Shown here: in pieces, positions 16,824 to 25,009 of the stretch
How positions within the stretch are numbered: the first letter of the stretch is position 1
Layout of the letters: every line of letters starts with the position of its first letter
Source of the DNA: Candidatus Magasanikbacteria bacterium RIFOXYC2_FULL_42_28
Lineage (GTDB): Bacteria > Patescibacteria > ABY1 > Magasanikbacterales > GWA2-37-8
DNA length: 64,000 bases
Assembly (NCBI GenBank): GCA_001784435.1
Contig: MFQZ01000002.1
Location: forward strand, 48,350 to 112,349
Direction: 5' to 3'
Position numbers and translations under genes: made by a program
The notes under the pieces: model-generated
The model's database searches: none
Told to the model about the DNA's origin: nothing
The model's input: the letters and a program-made list of their open reading frames with translations, nothing else

Positions 16824-16940
16824 ATTTTCAATTATCAATTTACAATTTTCATTGAATTTTCAATTTCGAAATTTTCAAACACGAATTGGAAATTGATCAT
16901 TGTAAATTGAGTGAAAATTGAAAATTGGACATTGAACATT
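16824..16940. repeat. Family A inverted repeat in front of lepA
   Basis: Left arm TTTTCAATTATCAATTTAC then AATTTTCA, right arm TGATCATTGTAAATTGAG then TGAAAATTGAAAATTGGA; complementary arms around ATTTCGAAATTTTCAAAC. The right arm runs to the base before the chosen lepA ATG, and supplies an in-frame upstream ATG that looks like a longer lepA start. Confidence 0.7.
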
Positions 16941-18749
16941 ATGAACGACAAAATTCGAAACTTTTGCATTATTGCCCATATCGATCACGGGAAATCTACT
17001 CTCGCCGATCGCTTTTTGGAATTGACCGGCACGGTGTCTAATCGCGATATGAAAGCGCAGATGTTGGATTCAATGGATTTGGAACGTGAGCGTGGCATTA
17101 CCATTAAACTGACTCCTGTACGAATGAGTTACAAGGATTATATTTTAAATTTAATTGACACTCCCGGACATGTGGATTTTAATTATGAGGTATCACGCTC
17201 GCTCGCGGCGGTGGAAGGCGCGGTATTACTTGTGGACGCCACCCAAGGCGTGCAAGCCCAAACTATCGGCAATCTATATCTGGCGCTGGAACAAAATTTA
17301 ACCATTATTCCGGTCATCAACAAAATTGACATGCCGGCGGCGGATATTAAAAAAACCATTGCCGAAATTATTCATTTAATCGGTTGCGCCGAAGCCGATA
17401 TTTTACTGGCCTCTGGGAAAACCGGCCAAGGGGTCCCAGAAATTTTGGAAAAAATTATTGAAAAAATTCCTCCCCCACCCGACTTGAGCGCCGAACCGGC
17501 GCGCGCGCTAATTTTTGATTCGGAATATAATGAATACAAAGGCGTGGTCGCGGCTATCCGCGTGGTGGATGGCGAATTAAAAAAAGGTGATAAAATTTTG
17601 CTAATGGGCACAACGACGGTGGCGGATATTTTAGAAATTGGCTATTATAAACCAAAATTTGTTCCGGCGCAATGTCTCAAAAACGGCGAAATCGGTTATG
17701 TCGTTACCGGGCTAAAAGCCGTAGTTGACTGTCGGGTGGGCGATACTATCACCACCTTAATTGACGTTCCCAATTTAATCGCCACAGCTAAAAATGCTTT
17801 GCCGGGCTACAAAGAAGTCAAGCCGATGGTCTTTGCCGGCGTCTTTCCGAGAGAAGGTGATGCGTATCAAGAATTACGCAATGCAATTGAACGGTTAAAA
17901 TTAAATGATTCAGCGCTGTATTATGAACCGGAACAATCCGCTGTCTTGGGCTTTGGTTTTCGCTGTGGATTTTTGGGAATGTTGCATTTGGATATTTTTC
18001 AAGAACGGTTAAAACGCGAACACAATTTAGATATAGTAATTACCACCCCGAGCGTCGCTTATAATATTACTAAAATTAACAAAGAACAGCTTACTATTCA
18101 CAGCCCGCAAGAAATGCCTAACCCCAGCGCGATTTTAGAAATGTCCGAGCCGTGGATGAATTTGGATATTATTACACCCAAAGATTATGTTGGCAATATT
18201 ATGGGCTTGATTGCCGAGCGCAAGGGTCGCTACGTAAATACCGAATATTTAAGCACTGGTGTTGATCAACGCGCGTTGTTACACTACAAAATTCCCTTGG
18301 CATCGCTTGTTACGGACTTTTATGATAAACTAAAGACATTGACCTCGGGCTATGCCAGCATGAATTACGAAGTGTGTGGCTATGAAAAAACCGACGTGGT
18401 CAAATTAGATATTTTAGTAGCCGAAGAACCGGTGGAAGCATTGTCAATCTTGGTTTGGCGCGATGACGCGTTTAAAGTTGGCAAAAAAGTGGTGGAGTCA
18501 TTAAAAGAAGCACTCCCCCGCCAACAATTTGAAGTAAAAATCCAAGCGACCATTGGTGGTAAAGTCATCGCGGCCGAACGCTTGTCGGCTTTGCGTAAAG
18601 ATGTTATTGCGACATTGTCCGGCGGAGATTATTCCCGCAAAAGAAAATTATTAGAAAAACAAAAAGCCGGTAAAAAGAAAATGAAAGCACATGGCGCTGG
18701 TAAGGTGGAAATTCCAACCGAGGCGTATTTGGCGGTGTTGAAAAGATAG
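16941..18749 (+). CDS. lepA: Elongation factor 4 (LepA)
   Basis: Ribosome-associated GTPase that acts on stalled or mistranslocated ribosomes and in initiation. 602 residues from MNDKIRNFCIIAHIDHGKST: G1 AHIDHGKST, switch region RERGITIK, G3 DTPGHVDF, G4 NKIDMP, then domains II, III, V-like and the LepA-specific C-terminus (SALRKDVIATLSGGDYSRKR, KMKAHGAGKVEIP). An upstream ATG at 16911 would add ten residues encoded wholly by a repeat arm, so I reject it. Confidence 0.96.
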   Translation: MNDKIRNFCIIAHIDHGKSTLADRFLELTGTVSNRDMKAQMLDSMDLERERGITIKLTPVRMSYKDYILNLIDTPGHVDFNYEVSRSLAAVEGAVLLVDATQGVQAQTIGNLYLALEQNLTIIPVINKIDMPAADIKKTIAEIIHLIGCAEADILLASGKTGQGVPEILEKIIEKIPPPPDLSAEPARALIFDSEYNEYKGVVAAIRVVDGELKKGDKILLMGTTTVADILEIGYYKPKFVPAQCLKNGEIGYVVTGLKAVVDCRVGDTITTLIDVPNLIATAKNALPGYKEVKPMVFAGVFPREGDAYQELRNAIERLKLNDSALYYEPEQSAVLGFGFRCGFLGMLHLDIFQERLKREHNLDIVITTPSVAYNITKINKEQLTIHSPQEMPNPSAILEMSEPWMNLDIITPKDYVGNIMGLIAERKGRYVNTEYLSTGVDQRALLHYKIPLASLVTDFYDKLKTLTSGYASMNYEVCGYEKTDVVKLDILVAEEPVEALSILVWRDDAFKVGKKVVESLKEALPRQQFEVKIQATIGGKVIAAERLSALRKDVIATLSGGDYSRKRKLLEKQKAGKKKMKAHGAGKVEIPTEAYLAVLKR

Positions 18750-18833
18750 TGAAGTTCAAAGCCAATAGTTCATAGCCAATAGCACGAATGGGGCTGAGCG
18801 ATCTATTACAAAATATAATATAAATTTGTCATT

Positions 18834-19172
18834 ATGGAAATTATTTTAAAAAGTTTAATATCGGCGGTAATAACAGGACTAATTTTAGTTGTTTCAAATT
18901 ATGCTAGCCCAAAATTGGCTGGGGCGCTTGGTGGCATACCGATTGTATTCGCAGTGTCGTATGTTCTGATAACAATGCAAAACAAATCGGTTGCCAAAGA
19001 TTTCTTGGCGGGGGGGGTATACGGCGCCATTGCGGCCATATTTTTCAGTATAATTCTGATACTATTCAATTACTTATTCCCCAAATATCACTGGGTTAAT
19101 TTTATAATTGCTTACGCGCTTTGTTTTTTAGCCGCGTTTGGCATGTCATATTTTACAACAAAAAATGTATGA
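18834..19172 (+). CDS. Small four-helix membrane protein
   Basis: 112 residues with four hydrophobic segments (near 7-22, 30-47, 60-82, 90-107) and short polar links such as MQNKSVAKDF. The size and four-helix pattern recall DUF3147/GlpM-like or small EamA-half proteins, but no specific motif supports either. It follows lepA after an 84-base gap without a clear terminator. Confidence 0.65.
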   Translation: MEIILKSLISAVITGLILVVSNYASPKLAGALGGIPIVFAVSYVLITMQNKSVAKDFLAGGVYGAIAAIFFSIILILFNYLFPKYHWVNFIIAYALCFLAAFGMSYFTTKNV

Positions 19173-19194
19173 AACACAAAACCATAAAATTACC

Positions 19195-19228
19195 ATAAAA
19201 AAAACAACCCTTATAAAAAGAGTTGTTT
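19195..19228 (-). terminator. Terminator of the tRNA-like RNA
   Basis: Minus strand AAACAACTCTT / AAGGGTTGTTT stem (one mismatch, 19202-19228) followed by TTTTTTTT. It lies directly after the CCA end of the RNA at 19232. Confidence 0.8.
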
Positions 19229-19231
19229 AAC

Positions 19232-19320
19232 TGGTGGACGGAGGGGGAATCGAGCCCCGAAACTAGAGTAGCAATTCTAGACGTGGAGCCATCCACTCTC
19301 CGCCCTCGAGTCCACCGTCC
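19232..19320 (-). ncRNA. tRNA-like RNA with encoded CCA end
   Basis: 89 bases. The 3' part is tRNA-like: T-arm GGGG-CTCGATT-CCCC, acceptor strand CCGTCC, then A and CCA; the 5' end GGACGG pairs with CCGTCC. The inside is not canonical: there is a hairpin GGAG-AGTGGATGG-CTCC like a D-arm, and CTAGA-ATTGCTAC-TCTAG with an eight-base loop containing TTGCTA (a serine GCT anticodon if read as a tRNA), but spacing between the arms is wrong for a standard tRNA and 12 extra bases follow the acceptor strand. TGGACTCGAGGG also resembles the 5' signature of tmRNA. A strong terminator follows. It could be an aberrant tRNA-Ser, a decayed tRNA, or a tRNA-mimicking regulatory RNA. Confidence 0.5.
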
Positions 19321-19341
19321 ACATTATATCATAATTACAGA

Positions 19342-19413
19342 CAAACAAAAAGAACTCCCTTGCGGGAGTTCCGAGATCGGAGTGGATATAGATTCCACGC
19401 CTGAATTGCTACT
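19342..19413 (-). ncRNA. Small RNA with own promoter and terminator, complementary to the tRNA-like RNA
   Basis: From the predicted start near 19413 the transcript carries AGTAGCAATTCAGGCGTGGA, a small hairpin (GTGGAATCTATATCCAC) and ends in a strong terminator (GAACTCCC-GCAA-GGGAGTTC then TTTTTG). AGTAGCAATTC and CGTGGA are exact complements of GAATTGCTACT and TCCACG in the tRNA-like RNA 40 bases downstream on the same strand. No protein is evident. It could act as an attenuator or antisense partner of that RNA. Confidence 0.55.
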
Positions 19414-19419
19414 AATGAT

Positions 19420-19448
19420 AGTATATTCTAAACTAAATATTTTGTCAA
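19420..19448 (-). promoter_or_regulatory. Near-consensus promoter of the small-RNA locus
   Basis: Minus strand TTGACA (19448-19443), 17-base spacer, TATACT (19425-19420). It points into the small RNA and, by read-through, the tRNA-like RNA. Confidence 0.75.
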
Positions 19449-19519
19449 TCCATTTATCCACACCTTATAAAACACAAAATCATAAAATACCGGAACATTC
19501 CTAACAAATTCAACATTCT

Positions 19520-20686
19520 ATGTACAAACAAATAACCGAAATTTTTACTTACAATTTTACTGTCGCCACTGACGGCCTGTATGCAATTTATTTATCCGCC
19601 TCTTGTGGTAGAAAAAATTACTTACGCACGGAACTTGACGGATCGGCTTTAAAAAGTCTTACGCCAAAAAGAAAAAATAAATATTTTAATATTCCCCCAT
19701 CGTGGAACGGCAACGAATTGAAAGGGACTTCCAAAACAATTGTTTTTGTTATAAAATTGCTCAAAGGCAATCATGGATTAAATTTCATTCCCAAAGGAAA
19801 AGTGGAAATAACAACGGAGCCGAAAATTACAGAAATAAATGATGCCGGTCTGGTAGCGCTTTTCAGTGATATTCAAAGCGAAAATAAAAATTGCCAACCA
19901 TGGATTACGGTCGCACTGATTAATTTGCCTTTAAGATTTTTTGATGCTTCAATAATGTGTAAAAAGAAATTTTTAGACAGCGACGATGTAAAATTGATAA
20001 TTGATGAACAGATTCAAAAAAATCCACTCAAATCTATCTGGCGCGGCAAGAACTGGTTTTGGCGTGGCGCGGAAATAAAAGGCAATGCTCAAACTAACAG
20101 GTTTTACCCTGACTTGCCGACAGGTACCCATTATATAGATCTGTGGTCAGATGGCACACCAATTTTAAAAAGTTTGGATATTTTGTTGATTAGAGAGGAC
20201 GCAATAAAAAGAATTCCGACCGTAGATAACCCAGAGTGGACCGGCGATTTTTTAGACGATCCCGAAGAAATTATTTTAGCCAGATTGATATTCGGCGAAG
20301 CCAATAGTGAGCCACAAAAGACCAAAGAATGGGTCGGCTGGTCGGTGATTAACAGGACTAAAGCAAAATCGTGGTGGCCGAATACTATTCATGGCGTAAT
20401 TCTGCAGGCGGGACAGTATGATCCATTTAAAACCAAGGATCCGAATTTTGAAAAAATAATCAATCCTCTTAATTATAAAAATGTCGGCGAGACGGACAAA
20501 AAAAACTGGTTCGAATGTTATGATGTCGCAAAAAGTATTATCTTAAAACAAAGCGCTAATCCCACGGAAGCTACACATTTCCACGGCGCTGGCGTCACCG
20601 AAGATTGGTTTCGAAGACACATAGTACCAAAAGGCAAATTTATTAAAAAAATCGGCAATACTTATTTTTACTGGAGTCCAAATTAA
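19520..20686 (+). CDS. SleB/CwlJ-type cell-wall hydrolase with N-terminal sandwich domain
   Basis: 388 residues. The C-terminal third matches the Hydrolase_2 (SleB/CwlJ) family: LARLIFGEANSEP holds the conserved glutamate, then WVGWSVINRTKA, PNTIHGVILQAGQYDPF and ATHFHGAG. This fold cleaves peptidoglycan glycan strands. Residues 1 to about 230 are beta-rich with repeated short motifs and may bind carbohydrate; unassigned. No signal peptide or membrane helix is visible, which is odd for a wall enzyme. Gap to the next gene is three bases. Confidence 0.75.
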   Translation: MYKQITEIFTYNFTVATDGLYAIYLSASCGRKNYLRTELDGSALKSLTPKRKNKYFNIPPSWNGNELKGTSKTIVFVIKLLKGNHGLNFIPKGKVEITTEPKITEINDAGLVALFSDIQSENKNCQPWITVALINLPLRFFDASIMCKKKFLDSDDVKLIIDEQIQKNPLKSIWRGKNWFWRGAEIKGNAQTNRFYPDLPTGTHYIDLWSDGTPILKSLDILLIREDAIKRIPTVDNPEWTGDFLDDPEEIILARLIFGEANSEPQKTKEWVGWSVINRTKAKSWWPNTIHGVILQAGQYDPFKTKDPNFEKIINPLNYKNVGETDKKNWFECYDVAKSIILKQSANPTEATHFHGAGVTEDWFRRHIVPKGKFIKKIGNTYFYWSPN

Positions 20687-20689
20687 GAT

Positions 20690-21187
20690 ATGTTTTTTAG
20701 AATTACCAAAATTATTATTTTTTTTACGATTGTCGCAATTTTTGAAATCATCGGTATTTATCTATACCGCCCGTCTTTGATGATTGACACTTACCGCGGA
20801 GACGACGAATCCAGTATTTGGATTACAACCAGATATTTTGATTTTCAGAAAAAAATTTCTGATACAGATATGTACAAGTTTGACGACATCCAATGGTCGC
20901 CAAATGGCAGATATTTTTCTTATTATGATTTTGTGAGATTAGAATGGGCGGATAAAGAATGGGCATTAAAAATTGTTGATGCCAGATTTTTTATCACAAA
21001 AATATTATTTATCGGCGATTATCATACGGGTTCTTATGATTGGCTCGATGATAATACAATAAGAGTTTGCGCCAACGCCGGCAGTGGAGTAAGACAGTGC
21101 CGAAATATTGATATACACGAAAAACAGCCGGTGGTCGCGATAGACGATTATGGCTCTGACGCATGGCAAATGATTAAAACTTTTTGA
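20690..21187 (+). CDS. Membrane-anchored protein of unknown function
   Basis: 165 residues: N-terminal membrane helix (IIIFFTIVAIFEIIGIYLY), then an extracytoplasmic beta-rich domain with a WSPNGRYFSYYDFV repeat-like stretch as in beta-propeller (TolB/WD-like) blades, a GVRQCRNIDIHEKQP segment and two cysteines. Too short for a full propeller. Linked to the hydrolase by a three-base gap, hence likely one operon. Confidence 0.6.
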   Translation: MFFRITKIIIFFTIVAIFEIIGIYLYRPSLMIDTYRGDDESSIWITTRYFDFQKKISDTDMYKFDDIQWSPNGRYFSYYDFVRLEWADKEWALKIVDARFFITKILFIGDYHTGSYDWLDDNTIRVCANAGSGVRQCRNIDIHEKQPVVAIDDYGSDAWQMIKTF

Positions 21188-21198
21188 TTTATTAAATT

Positions 21199-21294
21199 AT
21201 GAAACACAAAACCATAAAATCACTTTGGACAGTAGTTGCTATAATTGGAATTTTGGCGATGCTATTTTTTACGATGTTGCCGATATTTCAGTAA
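21199..21294 (+). CDS. 31-residue single-helix membrane peptide
   Basis: Short open frame starting KHKTIKSLWTVVAIIG and continuing ILAMLFFTMLPIFQ before TAA. A basic start and one strongly hydrophobic helix make a plausible membrane peptide. The same first words (ATGAAACACAAAACCATAAA) occur at 19169, where the frame closes after eight codons, so the segment has been duplicated. No ribosome-binding site is seen, as is usual in this window. Function unknown. Confidence 0.5.
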   Translation: MKHKTIKSLWTVVAIIGILAMLFFTMLPIFQ

Positions 21295-21300
21295 ACCAGG

Positions 21301-21418
21301 ATGAAATGTCAAATTTCCAATTTCCAATGTCAAATCAAATCCAAAATCCTAATATCAAATTTGACATTTTGGCTTTGACATTGATTTGAAATTGGATATT
21401 TGGATTTTGAAATTATCA
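21301..21418. repeat. Family A inverted repeat
   Basis: ATGTCAAATTTCCAATTTCC at the left, GACATTGATTTGAAATTGG at the right, with CAAATCCAAAATCCTAATATC and TTTGACATTTTGGC between. Nearly the same words occur at 6725 and 35383. The right end reaches the start of the gene at 21421. Confidence 0.7.
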
Positions 21419-21420
21419 CT

Positions 21421-21825
21421 ATGCACATCTTGCGCAAATACCAACTAGACATCGTTTTCTTATTTTTTGCGCTCACAATTTTACTTTGGGCATTTTTTTA
21501 TGCGTTGGAATATTTTGGCGTTGATCCGCGCGACTACGAATGGTACGTGGCCGGGCCATTGTTAATTTTTTATGGCGTTTTTATCTGGCAAATACGCGGT
21601 AAAATAAGTATCGCCGACCGACGCGCGCTAACGACCAAATCAATGCTGTATTGGATCACGCTTGGTGTAATTATGTTCTTAACCTTTGATACACCAGTTT
21701 CAGCAATTGACTTCTGGAGCGTGCGGGTATTTTTCATAATTTTCACTTTACTGTTAGCAGATTCTTATTGGGATTTTAAAAAAATAAGTATTAGGTGTTT
21801 GGCAAGGGAAAAAAATAAATGCTAA
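21421..21825 (+). CDS. Four-helix membrane protein
   Basis: 134 residues from MHILRKYQLDIVFLFF. Four hydrophobic stretches near 10-30, 42-58, 78-92 and 102-118, with DPRDYEWYVAGP between the first two. No family recognised. The frame opens seven codons earlier inside a repeat arm (MDFEIIT), which I exclude. Confidence 0.6.
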   Translation: MHILRKYQLDIVFLFFALTILLWAFFYALEYFGVDPRDYEWYVAGPLLIFYGVFIWQIRGKISIADRRALTTKSMLYWITLGVIMFLTFDTPVSAIDFWSVRVFFIIFTLLLADSYWDFKKISIRCLAREKNKC

Positions 21826-21955
21826 TTCTGTCAAATTCTAAACACTAAACTCTAAATCCTAAACAAATACCAATTTCAAAATCCAAATTAATTTTTATAT
21901 ATTTGAATTTAGAGTTTGTTTAGAATTTAGTATTTAGAATTTAGAGCTTAAAAAA
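21826..21955. repeat. Family A repeat, CTAAATCCTAAAC type
   Basis: Left arm TCTAAACACTAAACTCTAAA then TCCTAAACAAA; right arm TTTAGAGTTTGTTTAGAATT then TAGTATTTAGAATTTAGAG. Complementary arms around AATTTCAAAATCCAAATTAA. Closest to the copy at 440-562. Sits between the small membrane protein and recJ. Confidence 0.7.
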
Positions 21956-21962
21956 TTCACCT

Positions 21963-23744
21963 ATGAAGCAGTGGAATATACTACCGACACCGAGCCCGGA
22001 ATTTTTAACTTCTCACCCGGAATTACCAAATATTATCGCGCGCTTACTTTGGAACCGCGGATTACAAACTCAAATTCAAATTGATGAATTTTTAAATCCG
22101 GATTATTTGGGCGATTTACACGACCCGGCTTTATTTCGCGACATGGAAAAAGCCGTGGATATTTTGTTTGACGCAATTAAAACCGACAAACGAATTGTCG
22201 TGCACGGCGACTATGACGCCGACGGTGTGTGCGCGGCGGCGATACTCGTCAATACTTTAAAAAAATTAGGACACAAAAATGTCGGCGTATTTTTGCCCCA
22301 CCGCGAAACCGATGGTTATGGCTTAAATTTAAATACGGTAAAATATCTGGCCGAACAAAAAACTGATATTATTATTACCTGCGACTGCGGTATTAGCAAT
22401 GTCGCCGAAATTACCGCGGCCAAAACGGCCGGTATGAAAGTGATAGTCACCGACCATCATACTATCCCACCGACACTTCCGCCCGCTGACGCGATTATTC
22501 ATCCGCTCATAGAAGGGGAAACTTATCCGGACAAAGGCCTATCGGGCGGAGGCGTGGCTTTTAAATTAATGCAAGCACTTTTGAATCGTCATCATTTGGA
22601 AAATGAATTTTTGCCAGACGGTAAAACCCACGAATCATTTGAAAAATGGCAATTGGATTTGGCGGCTATTTCCACGGTTGGCGATATGGTGCCATTAATT
22701 GGCGAATCCCGCACCATTGTGCGTTACGGCCTAACCGTGTTAAACAAAACCCGCAATTTGGGATTACAAAAATTATTACGCGTTATCGGCATTCACGACG
22801 AGAACGGCGAACCAAAACGTGGCACGATCACGGCCGAAACATTATCGTTCCAAATCGTCCCACGCATTAATGCCGCTGGCCGGATGGATCACGCTAATAC
22901 CGCTTTCCAATTATTAACCGCCGAAACCGAAGCGGAAGCCAAAAAATTAGCCGAACTGTTAAATCAAAATAATTTAGACCGCCAAAAATTAACCGAAACG
23001 ATTGTAACAGCGGCACGGGCACAAATCAAAGCCAATTCCCTCCCCGCCGACCCGGTGTTATTTGCTTACGACGAAAAGTGGATTACTGGCATTTTGGGTT
23101 TGATCGCTGGAAAAATTAAAGACGAATTTAATAAACCAACCATCATCATGGGAAAAAATAGTGGCGAAATTACTGGCTCGGGTCGCAGTATTCCGGAATT
23201 TAGTTTAATCGGGGCACTCCAAAAAATGCCGGAACATTTTCATAAATTCGGTGGCCACCCGATGGCTTGCGGTTTTTCTTTGAAATCAGAGGACGGGTTA
23301 GAAAATTTTAAAAAGGACTTGATAAAGTTGGCAAATGAGACAATCGCGGACGCTAATAAATTAGTACCGACAATAATTGTGGACGCGGAAGTAAATTTGG
23401 AAGATATCCACTGGGAATTATACGATTTATTACAAAAATTTGAACCATTTGGCCAAAAAAATGAAGAGCCAAAATATCTGGCACGCGGTTTAACTATTGT
23501 AAGCGTTGACCCGCTCGGCCAAACCGGCAAACATTTACGTCTGATGGTCAAGCACAACAATCAAACTGTTCGCAAAACTATCGCCTTTGGCCTAGGCGAT
23601 ATTAATAAGCATCCGGACGATTGGAAGGTGAATTTAAAACCAAATGATAAAGTGGATTTGGTGTTTACGGTGGGAGTAAACGAATGGAACGGCAATCGTG
23701 AGCTGGAATTAAAAATAATTGATATTAAAAAATCCCCCGACTAA
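21963..23744 (+). CDS. recJ: Single-stranded-DNA exonuclease RecJ
   Basis: 593-residue 5'-3' exonuclease of the DHH superfamily used in recombination and mismatch repair. Motifs: VHGDYDADGVCAA (motif I), CDCGIS (II), VIVTDHHTIP (DHH), STVGDMVPLIGE, then the DHHA1 domain with GSGRSIPEFSLIGAL and FGGHPMACGFSL, and a C-terminal OB-like domain. Full length. The stop codon TAA is the loop of the terminator hairpin that follows. Confidence 0.95.
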   Translation: MKQWNILPTPSPEFLTSHPELPNIIARLLWNRGLQTQIQIDEFLNPDYLGDLHDPALFRDMEKAVDILFDAIKTDKRIVVHGDYDADGVCAAAILVNTLKKLGHKNVGVFLPHRETDGYGLNLNTVKYLAEQKTDIIITCDCGISNVAEITAAKTAGMKVIVTDHHTIPPTLPPADAIIHPLIEGETYPDKGLSGGGVAFKLMQALLNRHHLENEFLPDGKTHESFEKWQLDLAAISTVGDMVPLIGESRTIVRYGLTVLNKTRNLGLQKLLRVIGIHDENGEPKRGTITAETLSFQIVPRINAAGRMDHANTAFQLLTAETEAEAKKLAELLNQNNLDRQKLTETIVTAARAQIKANSLPADPVLFAYDEKWITGILGLIAGKIKDEFNKPTIIMGKNSGEITGSGRSIPEFSLIGALQKMPEHFHKFGGHPMACGFSLKSEDGLENFKKDLIKLANETIADANKLVPTIIVDAEVNLEDIHWELYDLLQKFEPFGQKNEEPKYLARGLTIVSVDPLGQTGKHLRLMVKHNNQTVRKTIAFGLGDINKHPDDWKVNLKPNDKVDLVFTVGVNEWNGNRELELKIIDIKKSPD

Positions 23745-23758
23745 GTCGGGGGATTTTT
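23731..23758. terminator. Terminator overlapping the recJ stop codon
   Basis: Stem ATCCCCCGAC / GTCGGGGGAT with the recJ stop TAA as the loop, followed by TTTTTTG; A-rich on the left side, so it also can serve the converging YtxH-like gene. Confidence 0.9.
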
Positions 23759-23767
23759 TGCAATTAT

Positions 23768-24076
23768 TTAACCACGGACTTCTTTTTCCAACTGCGCCCA
23801 TTTCTTTTTCAAACGACGAACCAAAATCATTTTCACATCATCGGCCAATTCTTTTTTAGCGCCATATTCTTCTACCGCCCGCTCGACGAGGGCATTATAC
23901 ATTTCTTTGGTCGGGCCATCTAACTGCTTAATACTTACCTTCAACTCGTTATACAGTGGCTCCAAATGCGCCAATAATTTCGCGCGCATTTCTTTGCCTT
24001 TCGGGGTGGCGTTAAGCCACATCGCGGCGGCGCCAACTAAACCACCAAACAACAGTCCGCGTTTGAAATTACCCAT
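23768..24076 (-). CDS. YtxH-like membrane-anchored helical protein
   Basis: 102 residues. A short glycine-rich hydrophobic N-terminus (FKRGLLFGGLVGAAAMWL) of the YtxH type followed by an amphipathic, highly charged helical body (LAHLEPLYNELKVSIKQL, VERAVEEYGAKKELADDV). YtxH proteins are general-stress membrane proteins without a known activity. A paralogue lies at 62188 with the same layout, including YNALVERAVEEYGAKKEL versus YDELVAGVVEEYAKNKEL. Downstream of the DsbA-like gene by 27 bases on the same strand. Confidence 0.7.
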   Translation of the reverse strand: MGNFKRGLLFGGLVGAAAMWLNATPKGKEMRAKLLAHLEPLYNELKVSIKQLDGPTKEMYNALVERAVEEYGAKKELADDVKMILVRRLKKKWAQLEKEVRG

Positions 24077-24103
24077 ATAATTGAAATTAATTTATTGAGC
24101 TAT

Positions 24104-24958
24104 TTACACTCCACAATCAACCGGCGCGTCTTGGCCGGAAGAACTAACCCAACCAAACCCGGATTGAAAGCCAATATTGGGCAGGGCTTCATCACATTCA
24201 GACGGTGGATTTTCAAACCCGGCACAAATCGCCTGTTTGACCGCTTCCGGTGTACGCGATACCTGGGCTTCTACGCCATTTATTATCAAAGTCGGCGAGC
24301 CCTGCACTCCATATTTTTGCGCTAACTCGGTATGGATCGGATAAATTGGATAATTACCAGATAACCAAGAAGCCTTATCATCAAATTTGGCGGTAATACC
24401 AAATTGTTTATCAGCCGAAGCCATACAGGTGTTAACCTTACTTTCGGAAATTTTCGCTTCTTTCAAGCAAGCGGCTGAGTCATCTTTACCGGAAAAACAC
24501 TGCAAGTACGAAATCAATTCTTCTTCAGAGTGGGTTTCGCCAACACAATACTGGCGAGTATTTTCATCGATTTCTTTTTTACCATGCATGGCGTAATCCA
24601 CATATTTTACAGAAATATCCGCCTCATTTCGGAGCAATCCCCAAGCCGGTAAATAGGCCTTTTGCATTTGCAAACCATAAGGGCAATATGACATTACAAA
24701 CAATTCCACGACCGGTTTTTTGGTTTTAGGAACGGTTGGTGGTGGCGGTAAGGGTTGACCGGCAGTATCTTGGGCCGTAGCGATAGCGGCGTTATAACCC
24801 GCCGACCCTGAACCACCCAAACTTACTTTACCTCCGAAGACCAAACCCAACATTATAAAAAATCCCAAAGTACACAAAACTAACAGCCCGCCTACTCCCC
24901 CTAAAATTAAGGCGCTTTTAGAATCCAAAAGCGCAAAAAATGATTTTTTTTCTTCCAT
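24104..24958 (-). CDS. DsbA-like membrane-anchored thiol oxidoreductase
   Basis: 284 residues. A cytoplasmic start, one membrane helix (near 20-40), a linker rich in P and A/G, then a thioredoxin-fold domain: VVELFVMSYCPYGLQMQ carries the CPYG active site and YGVQGSPTLIINGVEA the cis-proline loop. Between these is a helical insertion with four more cysteines (YCVG, LQCF, AACL, NTCM), as in DsbA/thioredoxin_4-type proteins. Likely forms or isomerises disulfides in secreted proteins of this cell. The C-terminal tail has two more cysteines. Confidence 0.85.
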   Translation of the reverse strand: MEEKKSFFALLDSKSALILGGVGGLLVLCTLGFFIMLGLVFGGKVSLGGSGSAGYNAAIATAQDTAGQPLPPPPTVPKTKKPVVELFVMSYCPYGLQMQKAYLPAWGLLRNEADISVKYVDYAMHGKKEIDENTRQYCVGETHSEEELISYLQCFSGKDDSAACLKEAKISESKVNTCMASADKQFGITAKFDDKASWLSGNYPIYPIHTELAQKYGVQGSPTLIINGVEAQVSRTPEAVKQAICAGFENPPSECDEALPNIGFQSGFGWVSSSGQDAPVDCGV

Positions 24959-25009
24959 AGAAAAATTAAATTAATAAATGTTTAAAACTTAAAAAAGAAA
25001 TTAATACAG

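Noticed and set aside
16911..16940. Upstream ATG start for lepA
   Set aside because: The ten extra codons are a repeat arm, and LepA normally starts a few residues before IRNFCIIAHIDHGKS.
19232..19320. Full tmRNA gene
   Set aside because: Only 89 bases, about a quarter of normal tmRNA, and no pseudoknot region; only end signatures match. Kept as an alternative reading, not as a call.
19323..19328. TATAAT just upstream of the tRNA-like RNA as its own promoter
   Set aside because: The start point would fall inside the acceptor strand and there is no good -35 box at the right distance; the upstream promoter at 19420-19448 is better.
19223..19504. 93-codon + strand frame through the small-RNA locus
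   Set aside because: Runs through two terminators, a promoter and the CCA-ended RNA; composition follows those RNA elements and no protein motif appears.
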